NCBI RefSeq assembly: GCF_007830125.1
Contig: NZ_VLLG01000003.1
Location: 1,416,247 to 1,480,246 of the forward strand
Direction: 5' to 3'
DNA length: 64,000 nucleotides
DNA from: Chitinophaga japonensis
Lineage (GTDB): Bacteria; Bacteroidota; Bacteroidia; Chitinophagales; Chitinophagaceae
The position numbers and the translations under genes were made by a program. A model generated the notes under the pieces. The model ran no database searches. It saw only the letters and a program-made list of their open reading frames with translations, and was not told where the DNA came from. This document shows positions 25,260 to 37,000 of this stretch, one piece after another. The stretch's first letter is position 1, and every line of letters starts with the position of its first letter.

Positions 25260-25704
25260 ATTAAAGCTACGGCAAATCAGTTGCACCTCCCAATTTTTTA
25301 TATTGCTTAAGAAAAATGTTTTTTTTAAATTATTTGAATGTTGTAATATTGGAAACGTGAAAAATGAATGAGCGACCCAGCAGACCAAGATCTAATTGAA
25401 AACAAGCAAAATCTAAATCCGAACTGTTTTAGCAGAGCACAGGTTACAGCACAACGCACTATGTCTGACGTTTAAATTCAGGACTTCTTCGTACGGTTAT
25501 TGGTGAAAAAATGAAAGGTGGAACGCCCCGTTTCACACCGGCAGTATTTTGCCTGTACCTTTCCTTTAACCGAGATCATACAACCCTTTCTGACGCCCGC
25601 CATCGGGGCGCCAGCGTCCTGCGTATGGCCGTACTTATCCTAAACACACATATACTATGCAAGAGCAAATCAAGTCGATTTTCCAACAACCAAAACCCAC
25701 AAGT
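25260..25704. other. Gene-free gap between divergent secreted proteases
   Basis: This 445-bp divergent gap should hold the promoters of both protease genes. I find no perfect TAnnTTTG element on either strand. A small GC-rich hairpin (GACGC at 25590 pairing with GCGTC at 25614) lies about 90 bp before the metalloprotease start. Short frames here resemble no known protein. Confidence 0.5.
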
Positions 25705-26526
25705 ATGATCAGACAAGTAACCCTTTCGCTGGCTGGCTGCCTGCTGGCCGGCGCCCTGTTCATTTCCTGCCAGAAAGAGAGCAATGAAACGGCACAACAG
25801 CCGGAAGCCGTTTCACAGGATGTATTGCAAGCTATCAGTAACAAAGGTTTCAGCACCGCCGGCGTAAGAAAAATAGAAGGCGGCTACCTGGTAGAAGGCG
25901 ATATATTGCTGGATGAAGAGGACCTGGCTTCCACGCCCACCTCTCCCAACCTGCGTATTGCAGAAGTGGAGCAGTACCGCACCAACAACCTGGTGACCGC
26001 GCTGCCCCGCGTGATCACCGTTCGTGTGAGCGGTTTAAGCCAGGCCTTTATTGACGGCACCGACCTGGCCATCTCCCGGTATAATGCATTGGGCCTGCGC
26101 ATTACTTTCCAGCGCGTGACCAGCGGCACTGCCAACATTACCATACAGGGCTTTTACCAGGGCCCCAGCGGCGGCTTCATCACCCTGGGCTCTGCCGGTT
26201 TCCCCACCAGCAGCGGCAACCCTTACAACACGATCCGCATGAACACGCACCCGCAGGCTTACGGCTCCAATCCCAATGTAAATTATGTGGGGTCTGTGAT
26301 ACAGCATGAGATCGGGCATTGCATCGGCTTCCGCCATACGGATTACATGAACCGCGCTTACAGTTGCGGCAGCGGCGGTAACGAAGGTTCCGCCGGCGTG
26401 GGCGCCGTACATATTCCCGGTACGCCCACCGGCTCGGATGCGGCTTCCTGGATGCTGGCCTGCTCTAACGGCGGCAACCGTACGTTTAACGCAAATGACC
26501 GGGTAGCGCTGAATTACCTGTATTAA
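25705..26526 (+). CDS. Lipoprotein zinc metallopeptidase, dual-action HEIGH family (M57-like)
   Basis: A 273-residue protein. A lipoprotein signal with lipobox LFISC (Cys22) is followed by a hydrophilic linker and a metzincin-type catalytic region, HEIGHCIGFRHTDYM, with three zinc-binding histidines, the general-base glutamate and a downstream methionine. The HEIGH signature and overall length fit the dual-action HEIGH metallopeptidases. It should be anchored to the inner or outer membrane facing outward. A start 16 codons upstream is open, but ATG at 25705 places the signal peptide at the N-terminus. A near-perfect hairpin terminator follows the stop. Confidence 0.85.
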   Translation: MIRQVTLSLAGCLLAGALFISCQKESNETAQQPEAVSQDVLQAISNKGFSTAGVRKIEGGYLVEGDILLDEEDLASTPTSPNLRIAEVEQYRTNNLVTALPRVITVRVSGLSQAFIDGTDLAISRYNALGLRITFQRVTSGTANITIQGFYQGPSGGFITLGSAGFPTSSGNPYNTIRMNTHPQAYGSNPNVNYVGSVIQHEIGHCIGFRHTDYMNRAYSCGSGGNEGSAGVGAVHIPGTPTGSDAASWMLACSNGGNRTFNANDRVALNYLY

Positions 26527-26528
26527 TG

Positions 26529-26567
26529 AATATGCGGATGTGCAGCCTTGCACATCCGCATATTTTT
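26529..26567. terminator. Perfect 16-bp hairpin between converging genes
   Basis: AATATGCGGATGTGCA at 26529-26544 pairs perfectly with 26549-26564 around a four-base loop, then runs into T residues. It fills the whole 39-bp gap between the metallopeptidase stop and the stop of the converging methyltransferase gene. It uses the GCACATCCGCA word shared with 17358, 30598 and 56696. Confidence 0.8.
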
Positions 26568-27462
26568 ACGCCAGTTTGCATTCGTAGACAATGGAACTGC
26601 AGCGGTCCGTTTCCTTCAATCCTTTCCGGTAGGAGCGGAACCCGTGCCAGGCGCCGGCCAGCATGCGCTGATGGCCGGTTTTGTATTTTTCGCTTAGCAG
26701 GCTTACATAAAAGGCGTCGAACACCATGGGGTGTTTTTTCACGATCTTCAGCCGGTGCTGCTGCAGCAATTGTTCCATGGAGGAAGGGGAGAAGTGGTAC
26801 AGGTGGCGGGGCACGTCGTAGGCGGCCCAGTACTCACCGTAATATTCCGCATCGGGGGAGGTATAGTTCGGCACTGCGATCAGCAGCGCGCCTTCAGGTT
26901 TCAGCAGGGTATGTATCTGCCGCAGGTAGGCATGCACCTCATGCACATGCTCCAGCACATGCCACATAGTAATGGCATCGTAAGCGCCGGCGGGCAGGGA
27001 GAACAGCTCCTCCACCGGCAGGGCCTCCACTTTATATATTTTCTGCGCGTTCTGCCGGGCCTGTTCATCCGGTTCCAGGCCGGTGGCCTGCCACCCGTTC
27101 TGCCGCATGTAATGCAGGAAGGCGCCGGTGCCTGCGCCGATGTCCAGCAGGCTGCCCTGTTTGAGACCGGTAGCGGCGCGTACCCAGTTCTGCTTGGAGC
27201 GGAGGGTGATCTTCCTAACGCTGTGGTATAAACGATTGATGATGCCTTTTTTCGTTTCGGAATGACTGATGTATTCCTGGGACTGATAGTAGCGCCCGAT
27301 GTGGCTGCTGTCGGGTACGTGCTGCGTAAACCGGCCGGTGCAATGGCCGCAATGCCAGATCTCAAACTTTTCTGCTGATACCGTATGGTCCTTTGCTGCA
27401 AGTGCCTTTCGTATGTTGGACGACCCGCAGAGCGGGCAGGTATTGTAGTAAATCAGATGCAT
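26566..27462 (-). CDS. Class I SAM-dependent methyltransferase with N-terminal zinc ribbon
   Basis: A 298-residue protein. An N-terminal zinc ribbon (CPLC at residues 9-12 and CGHC about 30 residues later) precedes a Methyltransf_23-type Rossmann domain with SAM motif LLDIGAGTGAFLHYM, and then MWHVLEHVHEV and LLIAVPNYTSPDAEYYGEYW. Relatives are often linked to surface polysaccharide or lipid modification, but no such genes are adjacent, so the substrate is unknown. The start at 27462 lies 19 bp beyond the stop of the upstream mutase gene, so the two form an operon. The frame is open further upstream but overlaps that gene. Confidence 0.85.
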   Translation of the reverse strand: MHLIYYNTCPLCGSSNIRKALAAKDHTVSAEKFEIWHCGHCTGRFTQHVPDSSHIGRYYQSQEYISHSETKKGIINRLYHSVRKITLRSKQNWVRAATGLKQGSLLDIGAGTGAFLHYMRQNGWQATGLEPDEQARQNAQKIYKVEALPVEELFSLPAGAYDAITMWHVLEHVHEVHAYLRQIHTLLKPEGALLIAVPNYTSPDAEYYGEYWAAYDVPRHLYHFSPSSMEQLLQQHRLKIVKKHPMVFDAFYVSLLSEKYKTGHQRMLAGAWHGFRSYRKGLKETDRCSSIVYECKLA

Positions 27463-27481
27463 GCTGTAAAAATAGTGAAAA

Positions 27482-29026
<1,545 letters not shown>

Positions 29027-29039
29027 AAACAATGTTACA

Positions 29040-29047
29040 TAATTTTG
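29040..29047 (+). promoter_or_regulatory. -7 promoter element for the M23 peptidase gene
   Basis: TAATTTTG matches TAnnTTTG, 11 bp before the ATG at 29059, in the 32-bp gap between divergent genes. The implied leader is only a few bases. Confidence 0.35.
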
Positions 29048-29058
29048 TTCTTTTGCAT

Positions 29059-29988
29059 ATGTTCATTTACGGCATTTTATTCATCACACTGGCATTGGCG
29101 TTACTGAGCCTGGTGCTGATGCTTACAGCCACCGGCAAACCTTTCCGGTATGGCTGGTCCCGTTTATTGCTGGCCCTGACCCTGGGCCTGTTCGTATACC
29201 TGTATGGCACCTGGGTGTACCTTACGGTGCATGCCAAGTTTGCATTCGGCATCTGCCTGCTGCTATGCCTGCTGTCCGTTTTTTTCCGTAAAAAAAGGGG
29301 GGCGGCGCCACGCGCCTGGAAGCGGGTCCTGTCACTGGTATGGGCAGGGATATTCATCCTCCTGTGCACCGGTTATTTTACCGGCACCACCGGCCTGCGG
29401 CAGCAGCGTATAGAACTGGCTTTCCCGCTGAAAACGGGCCGCTATTTTGTGCTGCAGGGCGGTAAGGGGCTGCCCACCAATCTTTTTCATTTCAGCCTGC
29501 GGGGCGCTATCTATGCCATGGACATCGTGAAGCTGAACGACTGGGGCGGCCGGGCCGACAAGATATTCAGCCGCCGGCTGGAAGACTACGAGATATTCAA
29601 CGATACTATTTATGCGCCCTGCAGTGGCCGCGTAGTGCGGGCATACAGTGATAACCCCGACAATATCCCCCCCAACATGGACCGGGGTCCGCAGAACACC
29701 AACCAGGTGCTGCTGGAAACGGATTCCAGCTACGTATTCCTGGCGCATATGAAGAAGGGCAGCGTAGTGGTGCATGAAGGCCAGTGGGTGCAGCAGGGCC
29801 AGGCGCTGGGTTGCGTGGGCAATTCCGGCTTCAGCTCGGAGCCGCACCTGCACATACAGGCACATGCCAAAACCACTCCCGGATCGCCCTGGTACATGGG
29901 AGAGCCCTTGTATATCTCCTTTAACGGCAAGGGATACCTGCTGTATGAGGTGATCCGGCCGAAAAGGGTAGAGATGGTGAAGAAATAA
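29059..29988 (+). CDS. M23-family peptidase with N-terminal membrane region
   Basis: A 309-residue protein. Three or four hydrophobic segments fill the first 120 residues (near 2-22, 33-50, 57-72 and 88-110). A lysostaphin/M23-type domain follows, with AIYAMDIV (metal-ligand Asp), [44 protein letters not shown] (the HxH metal pair) at the end. The domain faces outward and would cut peptidoglycan cross-bridges or act as a LytM-type regulator. The position of the first metal His is not obvious because the usual HxGxD pattern is changed. A TTG start nine codons earlier is possible but unlikely. Confidence 0.8.
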   Translation: MFIYGILFITLALALLSLVLMLTATGKPFRYGWSRLLLALTLGLFVYLYGTWVYLTVHAKFAFGICLLLCLLSVFFRKKRGAAPRAWKRVLSLVWAGIFILLCTGYFTGTTGLRQQRIELAFPLKTGRYFVLQGGKGLPTNLFHFSLRGAIYAMDIVKLNDWGGRADKIFSRRLEDYEIFNDTIYAPCSGRVVRAYSDNPDNIPPNMDRGPQNTNQVLLETDSSYVFLAHMKKGSVVVHEGQWVQQGQALGCVGNSGFSSEPHLHIQAHAKTTPGSPWYMGEPLYISFNGKGYLLYEVIRPKRVEMVKK

Positions 29989-30522
29989 TTATCTCATTAT
30001 TTTTTTGGCTTCCGCGTTCAGTATCTGCGCGGCCACGTCTGAAGGGGATTCACCGGACTGCAGGAAAGTTTCCAGTATCTGTTTGTTCAGCTCCTTGGCC
30101 GGTGCGTCCGGCGGCAACTGGGTGGCTATCTGGTTAATGAGGGTGATGGTCTGTTCTTTCAGCGTTTTCACGGTTTCCCATGCCGCGGGCGATACATAGA
30201 TCTGCTGGGAAATATTATGGTCAAACTCCGCTTTGATAGTCTGTACCAGGGATATCTGCATGTCCACCACCGTCATTTCCGGCTGGTATACCCGGCTGAT
30301 GAGGCTTTGCGGGTTGATGCGTTCCACCAGCAGCACCAGCCGCTCATAGGCCTGTAACTGTAACGGCAGTACGGCGCTCTGCGCGCTCCTCCCGTCGCCG
30401 CTGCCGGCTGTGTCAGGTTCCTGTTTTCCCGGCTTGCGTAGCAGGTCCTTAATGGTCATATATACCAGTGCAATAGCGCCTATTGTGATAACGATGTAAA
30501 GTAATGTTTGGCTGGAGGGCAT
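29989..30522 (-). CDS. Conserved membrane-anchored protein of unknown function
   Basis: A 177-residue protein I cannot assign to a characterised family. The start at 30522 (MPSSQTLLYIVITIGAIALVYMTI) gives a single N-terminal membrane anchor. The rest is soluble and mostly helical (LQLQAYERLVLLVERINPQSLISR, SLVQTIKAEFDHNISQQIYVS, PAKELNKQILETFLQS). The pattern resembles a Bacteroidota-specific conserved family of unknown role. The open frame continues upstream through a hairpin repeat, but that part is not protein-like. It ends directly against the stop of the converging M23 gene. Confidence 0.7.
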   Translation of the reverse strand: MPSSQTLLYIVITIGAIALVYMTIKDLLRKPGKQEPDTAGSGDGRSAQSAVLPLQLQAYERLVLLVERINPQSLISRVYQPEMTVVDMQISLVQTIKAEFDHNISQQIYVSPAAWETVKTLKEQTITLINQIATQLPPDAPAKELNKQILETFLQSGESPSDVAAQILNAEAKKIMR

Positions 30523-30543
30523 GGATCGGTAGTAATTTTCATG

Positions 30544-30551
30544 CAAATATA
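30544..30551 (-). promoter_or_regulatory. -7 promoter element for the gene starting at 30522
   Basis: TATATTTG on the minus strand matches TAnnTTTG, 21 bp upstream of the ATG. This supports that start. Confidence 0.45.
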
Positions 30552-30574
30552 TATAAATAATTTGCAGATGTGCG

Positions 30575-30619
30575 AATGTGCAGATATGCAAATGAATTTC
30601 ATTTGCACATCCGCACATT
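30575..30619. terminator. 22-bp word-repeat hairpin after the aminotransferase gene
   Basis: The arms 30575-30596 and 30598-30619 are complementary over 22 bp with two mismatches and a minimal loop. The mismatches are both transitions. It lies 3' of the aminotransferase gene (minus strand) and contains GCACATCCGCACATT, the shared word of this repeat family. Confidence 0.7.
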
Positions 30620-30633
30620 TGCTTAGTGGCGCT

Positions 30634-31827
30634 TTATTTCAGCGCAGCCAGGGCTTTCTGCAGCCTTTTTACGCCTTCCTCCAGCTTTTCCATGGAGTTG
30701 GCGTAAGACAGGCGGATACAGTTGGGCGCCTGGAAGGCCGCACCTGATACCATGGATACATGACCTTTGTTCAGCAGGTACATGCAGAGGTCATCGGCAT
30801 TATTGATGGTAGTGCCTTCGGCGGATTTGCCGAAGAAAGAGCTGGCATCCGGGAAGAGGTAGAAAGCGCCCTCCGGCTCGGATACTTTCAGGCCGGGAGT
30901 TTCAGAGAGCGCTTTGTACACGAAGGCGCGCCTTTTCCGGAACTCCTCCACCATCGCCTGGGTAGGGGCCAGGTCGCCGGTAAGGGCGGTGATGGTAGCC
31001 CTTTGGGTGATGGAGCAGGTGCCGGAGGTGAACTGGCTCTGGATCTTGTCTGCTCCTTTGGCCACTTCCAGGGGAGCAGCCATATAGCCCAGGCGCCAGC
31101 CGGTCATGGCAAAACCTTTGCTCAGGCCGTTGATAATGATGGTGCGCTCCTGCATGCCCGGGAACTGGGCGATGCTTTCGTGCCGGCCTACATAGTTGAT
31201 ATATTCATAGATCTCGTCGGAGATCACGAACACGTTGGGATGGCGGTTAAATACGGCTGCCAGCGCTTCCAGCTCGGCTTTGGAGTACACCGCGCCGGAG
31301 GGGTTGCAGGGGCTGGAGAACATGAACAGCTTGGTTTTGGGCGTAATGGCCGCTTCCAGTTGCTCCGGCGTTATTTTAAAGCCATTCTCCAGGCTGCAGT
31401 TCACAAATACGATCTTGCCCTCGGACAGCTTTACCTGTTCGGAATAGGTGACCCAGTAGGGGGTGGGAATGATCACCTCATCGCCCGGGTCCACCACGCT
31501 CATGATAGCGTTGATCAGGCTCTGTTTGGCGCCGGTGGACAGCACGATCTGTTCCGGTGTATAATCCAGGCCGTTGTCCCTTTTCAGCTTCTGCACCACT
31601 GCCTGGCGAACATCCAGGTAGCCGGCTACCGGCGTATAGTGGGTATAGCCGTCGTCTATGGCCTTTTTGGCCGCTTCTTTAATATGTTCGGGAGTATCAA
31701 AGTCTGGCTCCCCGATGCTCAGGTCTATAACGTCTATGCCTTGTGCTTTCAGCTCCCGGCTGAGTTTAGACATTTTGATCGTTTCTGGCTCCGAAATGCG
31801 TGATAGTCTTTCTGCTATTTTTGTCAT
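30634..31827 (-). CDS. Class I pyridoxal-phosphate aminotransferase (aspartate aminotransferase type)
   Basis: A 397-residue fold-type I aminotransferase. It has DLSIGEPDFDTP at the N-terminus, YTPVAGYLDVRQAV, SSPCNPSGAVY, ISDEIYEYINY, the PLP lysine in NGLSKGFAMTGWRLGY and the substrate-binding arginine near NCIRLSYA. Type Ib aspartate or aromatic aminotransferases look like this, and the exact substrate is not decided. ATG at 31827 (MTKIAERLSRI) matches known N-termini; an open frame adds eight residues upstream. A -7 promoter element 21 bp upstream supports the shorter start. Confidence 0.9.
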   Translation of the reverse strand: MTKIAERLSRISEPETIKMSKLSRELKAQGIDVIDLSIGEPDFDTPEHIKEAAKKAIDDGYTHYTPVAGYLDVRQAVVQKLKRDNGLDYTPEQIVLSTGAKQSLINAIMSVVDPGDEVIIPTPYWVTYSEQVKLSEGKIVFVNCSLENGFKITPEQLEAAITPKTKLFMFSSPCNPSGAVYSKAELEALAAVFNRHPNVFVISDEIYEYINYVGRHESIAQFPGMQERTIIINGLSKGFAMTGWRLGYMAAPLEVAKGADKIQSQFTSGTCSITQRATITALTGDLAPTQAMVEEFRKRRAFVYKALSETPGLKVSEPEGAFYLFPDASSFFGKSAEGTTINNADDLCMYLLNKGHVSMVSGAAFQAPNCIRLSYANSMEKLEEGVKRLQKALAALK

Positions 31828-31848
31828 GGAATGATGGATTGAGCGGGA

Positions 31849-31856
31849 CAAACCTA
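31849..31856 (-). promoter_or_regulatory. -7 promoter element for the aminotransferase gene
   Basis: TAGGTTTG on the minus strand matches TAnnTTTG. The first candidate start codon of the longer frame lies inside it, which favours the ATG at 31827. Confidence 0.45.
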
Positions 31857-31880
31857 CAGTTAATCAGGTTAAAATCAAAG

Positions 31881-31917
31881 AAAAAACAAAAGCTGCCATG
31901 AACATTCATGGCAGCTT
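31881..31917 (-). terminator. Terminator of the DUF4397 lipoprotein gene
   Basis: AAGCTGCCATGAA at 31890-31902 pairs perfectly with 31905-31917; on the minus strand the stem is followed by a T-rich run (31881-31890). It lies 45 bp past the stop of the gene at 31962. Confidence 0.75.
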
Positions 31918-31961
31918 CGCGCCGTTGCCGGTTGTAAGGCTATTGTGCGGCTGTAAATTGC

Positions 31962-32666
31962 CTAGAAATAACTGATCACGGTATTAACCGTCGGCTTGTA
32001 ATCGCCGGTAGTGCCTTTCAGGCCCGTGTAGTAAATGGTAAACACGCCTCCCGTTTGCAATGGATATAATGGGCTGGTATTTTCCGCCAGTACGGAGTCT
32101 GTGCCGGCTGCCTTCACTGTTAGCCTGGAGGTGCCAACGGGGTCTAACTGCATAAAACCGCTTCTCAGCGCGCCGCCGTCATAGCTGCGCATGCTGTCCA
32201 CCTTCTTGCCGTCTATAAACAGGTCCACTGCGCCTTCGCTGGGGCTGAGCTGGTAAAAACGGTAGTTGACCTTGGTGTTGCTGGCATTGGTGAAATCGTT
32301 CTCTACTGCCCTTACCTGCGGGTTTTCCCCGTAGATCACCATGGTGTAGTATTTAGTGGAGTCAAAATTCGCCAATATGCTGCCTACGGTGCTGTCCTTG
32401 CCACCGGCTTTGAATACAAATTCCTGGGTGCCCCCGTAGGTATAGTAATCGTCTATCGCCCCGAACTTGAAGGGCCCGTTGTTGGTAAGCTTGGTGCTGT
32501 TATGGAAAATGTCCACGCCTGCGCTATAGGTGGATGCATTCAGAAATACGTATGCTGCCTGTGGCCGTTGGGGCGTCACATTATCATCCGATTTCAAACA
32601 GGCGGTAAACCCGGTTACAGTTACTGCAAGGGCGGCGGCCCAAAGACGATACTTTTTAGTCCTCAT
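31962..32666 (-). CDS. DUF4397 domain lipoprotein
   Basis: A 234-residue exported lipoprotein: lipobox FTAC (Cys near 23) after a hydrophobic signal, then a DUF4397-type beta-rich region (AAYVFLNASTYSAGVDIFHNS, YYTMVIYGEN, VNYRFYQLSPSEGAVDLFIDG). The C-terminus (GGVFTIYYTGLKGT) repeats the strand pattern seen earlier. DUF4397 proteins are surface or periplasmic proteins of unknown role. A GTG precedes the ATG at 32666 by one codon; the ATG is preferred. Confidence 0.82.
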   Translation of the reverse strand: MRTKKYRLWAAALAVTVTGFTACLKSDDNVTPQRPQAAYVFLNASTYSAGVDIFHNSTKLTNNGPFKFGAIDDYYTYGGTQEFVFKAGGKDSTVGSILANFDSTKYYTMVIYGENPQVRAVENDFTNASNTKVNYRFYQLSPSEGAVDLFIDGKKVDSMRSYDGGALRSGFMQLDPVGTSRLTVKAAGTDSVLAENTSPLYPLQTGGVFTIYYTGLKGTTGDYKPTVNTVISYF

Positions 32667-32710
32667 CACACTGATTTTTTTATTGATTTGATATTGGTTA
32701 AAAGTTATTG

Positions 32711-33955
32711 CTATTTATAACGTGAAAGATCCGGCCGGTATTTTCTTTTACGCTGCAGCTCATATTCATACAGCACCTGCCCCAATGCTTTCAGGAAGGG
32801 TTTACCGGTCTCGCTGTATTCGTAACGGTTTCCTATCACCCCGTTCTTATTTACATACACTGTGGCGGATACCATGAACTCTACCTGGTGGGTAAAGTCC
32901 GCAATATAGGCTACATCCGTTAAAAACCCATAAGCCCATCCCGGTTTGTTAAAAATGCGGACGCCTGGGGGCACCTGCGCATTTTTTTCTCCGCCGAACA
33001 ACAGAAATTTTACATATGCCGGGTAAAATTCCGTGGAATCGTAGGCCGGGTGCCCCGTTGCTGCAGGCAACCGGGACATGCAGCGGTACAGGAACCGGTA
33101 GTCGTTCTCCGTTAAACGGAAACGGCGTTGTTTTGTTACAGCTTCCGGAAAAATTATGCTGCGCAGCAGGTCATGTACGGCGGTGAGCGGCAGGCGGTTA
33201 CGCTCTGAGAAGTCCATGGGCTGCTGCACCAGCACCCGCTGCGGCGTATAGTAGGCCCGGCCTGCACTGTCGTGCCGGGGCGCAAAGGCCAGGGTGCTGT
33301 AACGGGCGGGCTGCCGGTACAGCACTTTCCCGTCCCGCTCAAACCTGAGGGCATTGGTGTGGCGCTCGGCCTCAGTGGAGAGGCGCAGGCCGGTGCGGTG
33401 CCGGATCTGTACCCGGGTGTACCTCATTTCCCAGAGGCGCCGGTTCAGCTCCTCCTGTCCTATGAATTCATACAGGCGGTTAAAGGCGTCGTTATCGCTC
33501 ACCAGGAATATTTTCCGGATGTAATGGGCAATGCTGGGCAGGCCATTGGCCGCGGTGCTGTCCTGTAACACGGCCGGGGTAATGCCCGGCAGGCTGTCCG
33601 TGTACATAGGTGTTTCCCGGTCCAGGCCGGGAATGGCCAGGTCGTTCAGCTTTTCCAGCGCCAGTGCGGCCCCCGGCAGCTTTACGGTAGAGGCCGGGTA
33701 GAAATAACGGTCCGGGTCCACCCGGTAATAATAATCCCGGAACCGGGGGCGGTTGCGGGCGTCCCGGTCTATCCGGGTGTAAATAACCTGTACGTAGAAG
33801 GAGTCCGGGTAGCGAAATACAGGCCCCAGCCTTTGGGCATGCGCCTGCAGCAGGGTGTCCAGAAAATTATCTGTAGCGGGATAATGGCGGGTTTGTATAT
33901 ATTTGCCGGTGTTGCACGCAGATAGCAGGAGCAGTAAAAAAACGGGATAGCGCAT
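32711..33955 (-). CDS. Beta-lactamase-like serine hydrolase, lipoprotein
   Basis: A 414-residue lipoprotein (signal MRYPVFLLLLL with lipobox LSAC) of the class A beta-lactamase fold. The SxxK motif is STVKLP, the second motif is SDN in FLVSDNDAFNRLYE, and the KTG position reads KPG in FNKPGWAYGFLTD. It has over 100 residues more than a typical class A enzyme, mostly between the motifs. The altered KTG and the lipid anchor suggest a cell-wall-related or unknown hydrolase rather than an antibiotic-resistance enzyme. The start at 33955 puts the signal peptide first; a longer open frame is not needed. Confidence 0.8.
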   Translation of the reverse strand: MRYPVFLLLLLSACNTGKYIQTRHYPATDNFLDTLLQAHAQRLGPVFRYPDSFYVQVIYTRIDRDARNRPRFRDYYYRVDPDRYFYPASTVKLPGAALALEKLNDLAIPGLDRETPMYTDSLPGITPAVLQDSTAANGLPSIAHYIRKIFLVSDNDAFNRLYEFIGQEELNRRLWEMRYTRVQIRHRTGLRLSTEAERHTNALRFERDGKVLYRQPARYSTLAFAPRHDSAGRAYYTPQRVLVQQPMDFSERNRLPLTAVHDLLRSIIFPEAVTKQRRFRLTENDYRFLYRCMSRLPAATGHPAYDSTEFYPAYVKFLLFGGEKNAQVPPGVRIFNKPGWAYGFLTDVAYIADFTHQVEFMVSATVYVNKNGVIGNRYEYSETGKPFLKALGQVLYEYELQRKRKYRPDLSRYK

Positions 33956-34028
33956 ATCGGACAGATTGGATAAAAAATAGCACAAAAAGCCCATTCCAGG
34001 CAGGGCTTTAATATATCAATTTAAATTC

Positions 34029-34036
34029 TATCTTTG
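34029..34036 (+). promoter_or_regulatory. -7 promoter element for secDF
   Basis: TATCTTTG matches TAnnTTTG, 35 bp before the ATG at 34072. Confidence 0.5.
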
Positions 34037-34071
34037 CAACTCTTAAAAAAAATTTATAAACCCGTACGAAT

Positions 34072-37000
34072 ATGCAACTAAAGGGACTGGTTAGACTTTT
34101 TGCCGCGGCGTTGATCCTTATATCGCTGTACCAATTGTCCTTTACCTTTTTGGTGCGCAACTACGACAAGAAAGTAGCGCAGCAGGCCAAAAACGATGTA
34201 ACCAAAAAAAATCCTACACCTGAACAGAAATATCCGGACAGTAAGGAGCTGCGGGCTTTTTACCAGGATACCCTGAACGACCTCGTTAAGCTGAGAAAAC
34301 AAGCGATACTGGACAGCGTTGGCAACAAGCAGATTGCCGGTTTCCCCTGGTACGTAACCTACACCAAAGCCAAGGAAAGAGAACTGAACCTGGGCCTGGA
34401 CCTGCAGGGCGGTATGAACGTGGTGCTGGATGTAAGCGTGGAAGACGTGATCCGCGCCCTGAGCGGCCAGTCTAAAGACCCGGGCTTTAACAAGGCGCTG
34501 GAGCTGGCGCGCCAGCGCAAGAAATCCAGCCAGTCCGATTTTGTGACCCTGTTCGGGCAGGCCTACGAAGAAGTGCAGCCCAACGGCCGCCTGGCTACCA
34601 TCTTTGCCAATGCCTACCAGAAAGATATTGACTTCAATTCCTCCAACCAGCAGGTGCTCAACGTGATCCGCCGCGAGGCCAGCGCTGCCATCAGGAATAC
34701 CTACCTGGTGCTCCAGAAACGTATTGACAAGTTTGGCGTAGCCCAGCCCAATATCAGCCTGGACGAGAATAAAGGCATTATTTCCGTGGAACTGGCCGGT
34801 GTGGACAACCCGGACCGGGTAAGAAGATACCTGCAGGCCAGCGCCAATCTGGAATTCCGTGAAACTTACAAGAACGACCAGAACTTCGTGGTAGGCATCC
34901 TGCAGCCGGCCAACGAGGCGCTGAAGAACGCCCTGGGCGGCAGCACGCCGAAAGCAGACACCATCGCTCAACAGGCGGAAGCCGCCCCGGCCGATACCGC
35001 CAAGGCAGATACTTCCGCCACCGGCAGCCTGGAAAGCTACCTGGCCAAGGACAGTGGAAAAGGCGGCAAAGCCGATTCCCTGAAGTCCCAGGCTGAGCTG
35101 GACCAGGACTTTGCCAAAGCCAACCCGCTGTTTTCGGTACTGCGCCCTTATATCTCGCAGGACGGGCAGATCATTCCCGGCCCGGTAGTGGGCGTTATCC
35201 TGCCCAAGGATACCGCTACCTTCCACCGTTACCTGCAGATGCCGGCCGTTAAGAGCATTTTGCCCAAAGACCTGGTATTTGCCTACGGACAGGAAAACAA
35301 GGAAGACCGCAACGGCGCCATCGAAGTGTACGCCCTGAAGGTGAACCCGGCCAACCCGGCCCCCCCGGTAAGCGGCGAAAGGGTAGTGGACGCCCGCCAG
35401 GATTATGACCAGAACGGGCAACCCGAGATCAGCATGACCATGGACAACATCGGCGCCCGCGAATGGAGAAAGCTCACCGGCGAGCTGGCCCCCACCAACC
35501 CGGACGACCGCTCTACCTATAATTATGTAGCCATTGTGCTGGATGATATCGTGTACTCCGCTCCGTCCATCCTGGGCGAGATATCCGGCGGCCGTTCCTC
35601 CATCACCGGCAGCTTTACCGTGGAAGAGGCCAAGGATATGGCCAACATTCTGAAATCCGGTAAAATGCCCGCTCCCGCGCAGATCGTGCAGGAGCAGATC
35701 GTAGGCCCCACCCTGGGTGCGGAGTCTATCGCTGCCGGCGCCAAATCCTTTATCATCTCCTTCATCATCATATTCGCCCTGATGCTGGTGTACTACAACA
35801 CCGCTGGCTGGGTGGCCAACATTGCGCTGATCCTTAACCTGCTGTTCACCGTAGGCATCCTGGCCTCCCTGGGCGCTACGCTTACCATGCCCGGCATTGC
35901 CGGCCTGGTGCTCACCATCGGTATGGCAGTGGATACGAATGTGATCATATTTGAAAGGATCAAGGATGAGCTGAGCCGGGGCAAAACCTACCAGCAGGCC
36001 GTAGAAGACGGCTACAAACGTTCCTACGCCCCCGTGCTGGATGGTCACATCACCTCCCTGCTCACCGCCATCATCCTGTTCTACTTCGGTTTGGGCCCGG
36101 TACTGGGCTTCGCCACCACCCAGATCATCGGTTTGCTGCTGTCCCTGTTCTGCGGCATCCTGGTATCCCGGATGGTGACTGACTGGTGGACCAACAAGAA
36201 AAGGCACTTCGAGTACTTTACACCGATATCCCGTAAAATATTCAAGCACGCGAACTTTGATTTCGTAGGCAAAAGAAAGATCGCCTACGTGATCTCCGCC
36301 TTCGTGATGATACTGGGCGTTTCCTCCTTCTTCCACGGCTTTAACCACGGCATCGACTTTTCCGGTGGCCGCAGCTTTACCGTGCGCTTTGAGCAGCCGG
36401 TGAATGAAAATGAGGTAAGGGAAGAGCTGAAGAAGGAGTTTGAATCCGAGCCGTATGTAAAGACCATCGGCGGCAGCAACAACCAGTTGAGCATCACCAC
36501 TTCCTATAAGGTGGACGAGCAGAGCATCGCGGTAGACAAGGAAGTGACCCAGAAGCTGTTCCAGGGACTGAAGAAACATTATGATCCTTCCGTTACCTAC
36601 GAAGCCTTTGCCTCCCGTTATATTGTAGGGTCACAGACCGTGTCGCCCACCATTTCGGACGACCTGCGCGCCGGCGCCGTAAAAGCCACCGTGCTGTCGC
36701 TGGTAGTGATCTTCCTGTATATACTGCTGCGCTTCAGCAAATGGCAGTATTCCATCGGCACCATCTTCTCCCTGCTGCACGACGTACTGGTAACGCTGGC
36801 GGTGTTCTCCTTCCTGAAGGACATTGTGCCCTTTACCCTAGAAATAGACCAGCATTTCATTGCGGCTATCCTGACGGTAATAGGCTTCTCCATGAACGAT
36901 ACCGTGATCGTGTTTGACCGGATACGCGAGTATTTCCGTGAAAGCAAGGGCGGCAACCGGAACACTATTATCAACCGTGCGATCAATGATACGCTGAGCC

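Noticed and set aside
34078..36579. Long minus-strand open frame opposite secDF
   Set aside because: It is antisense to secDF, with Gly/His/Val-rich low-information sequence and no motif.
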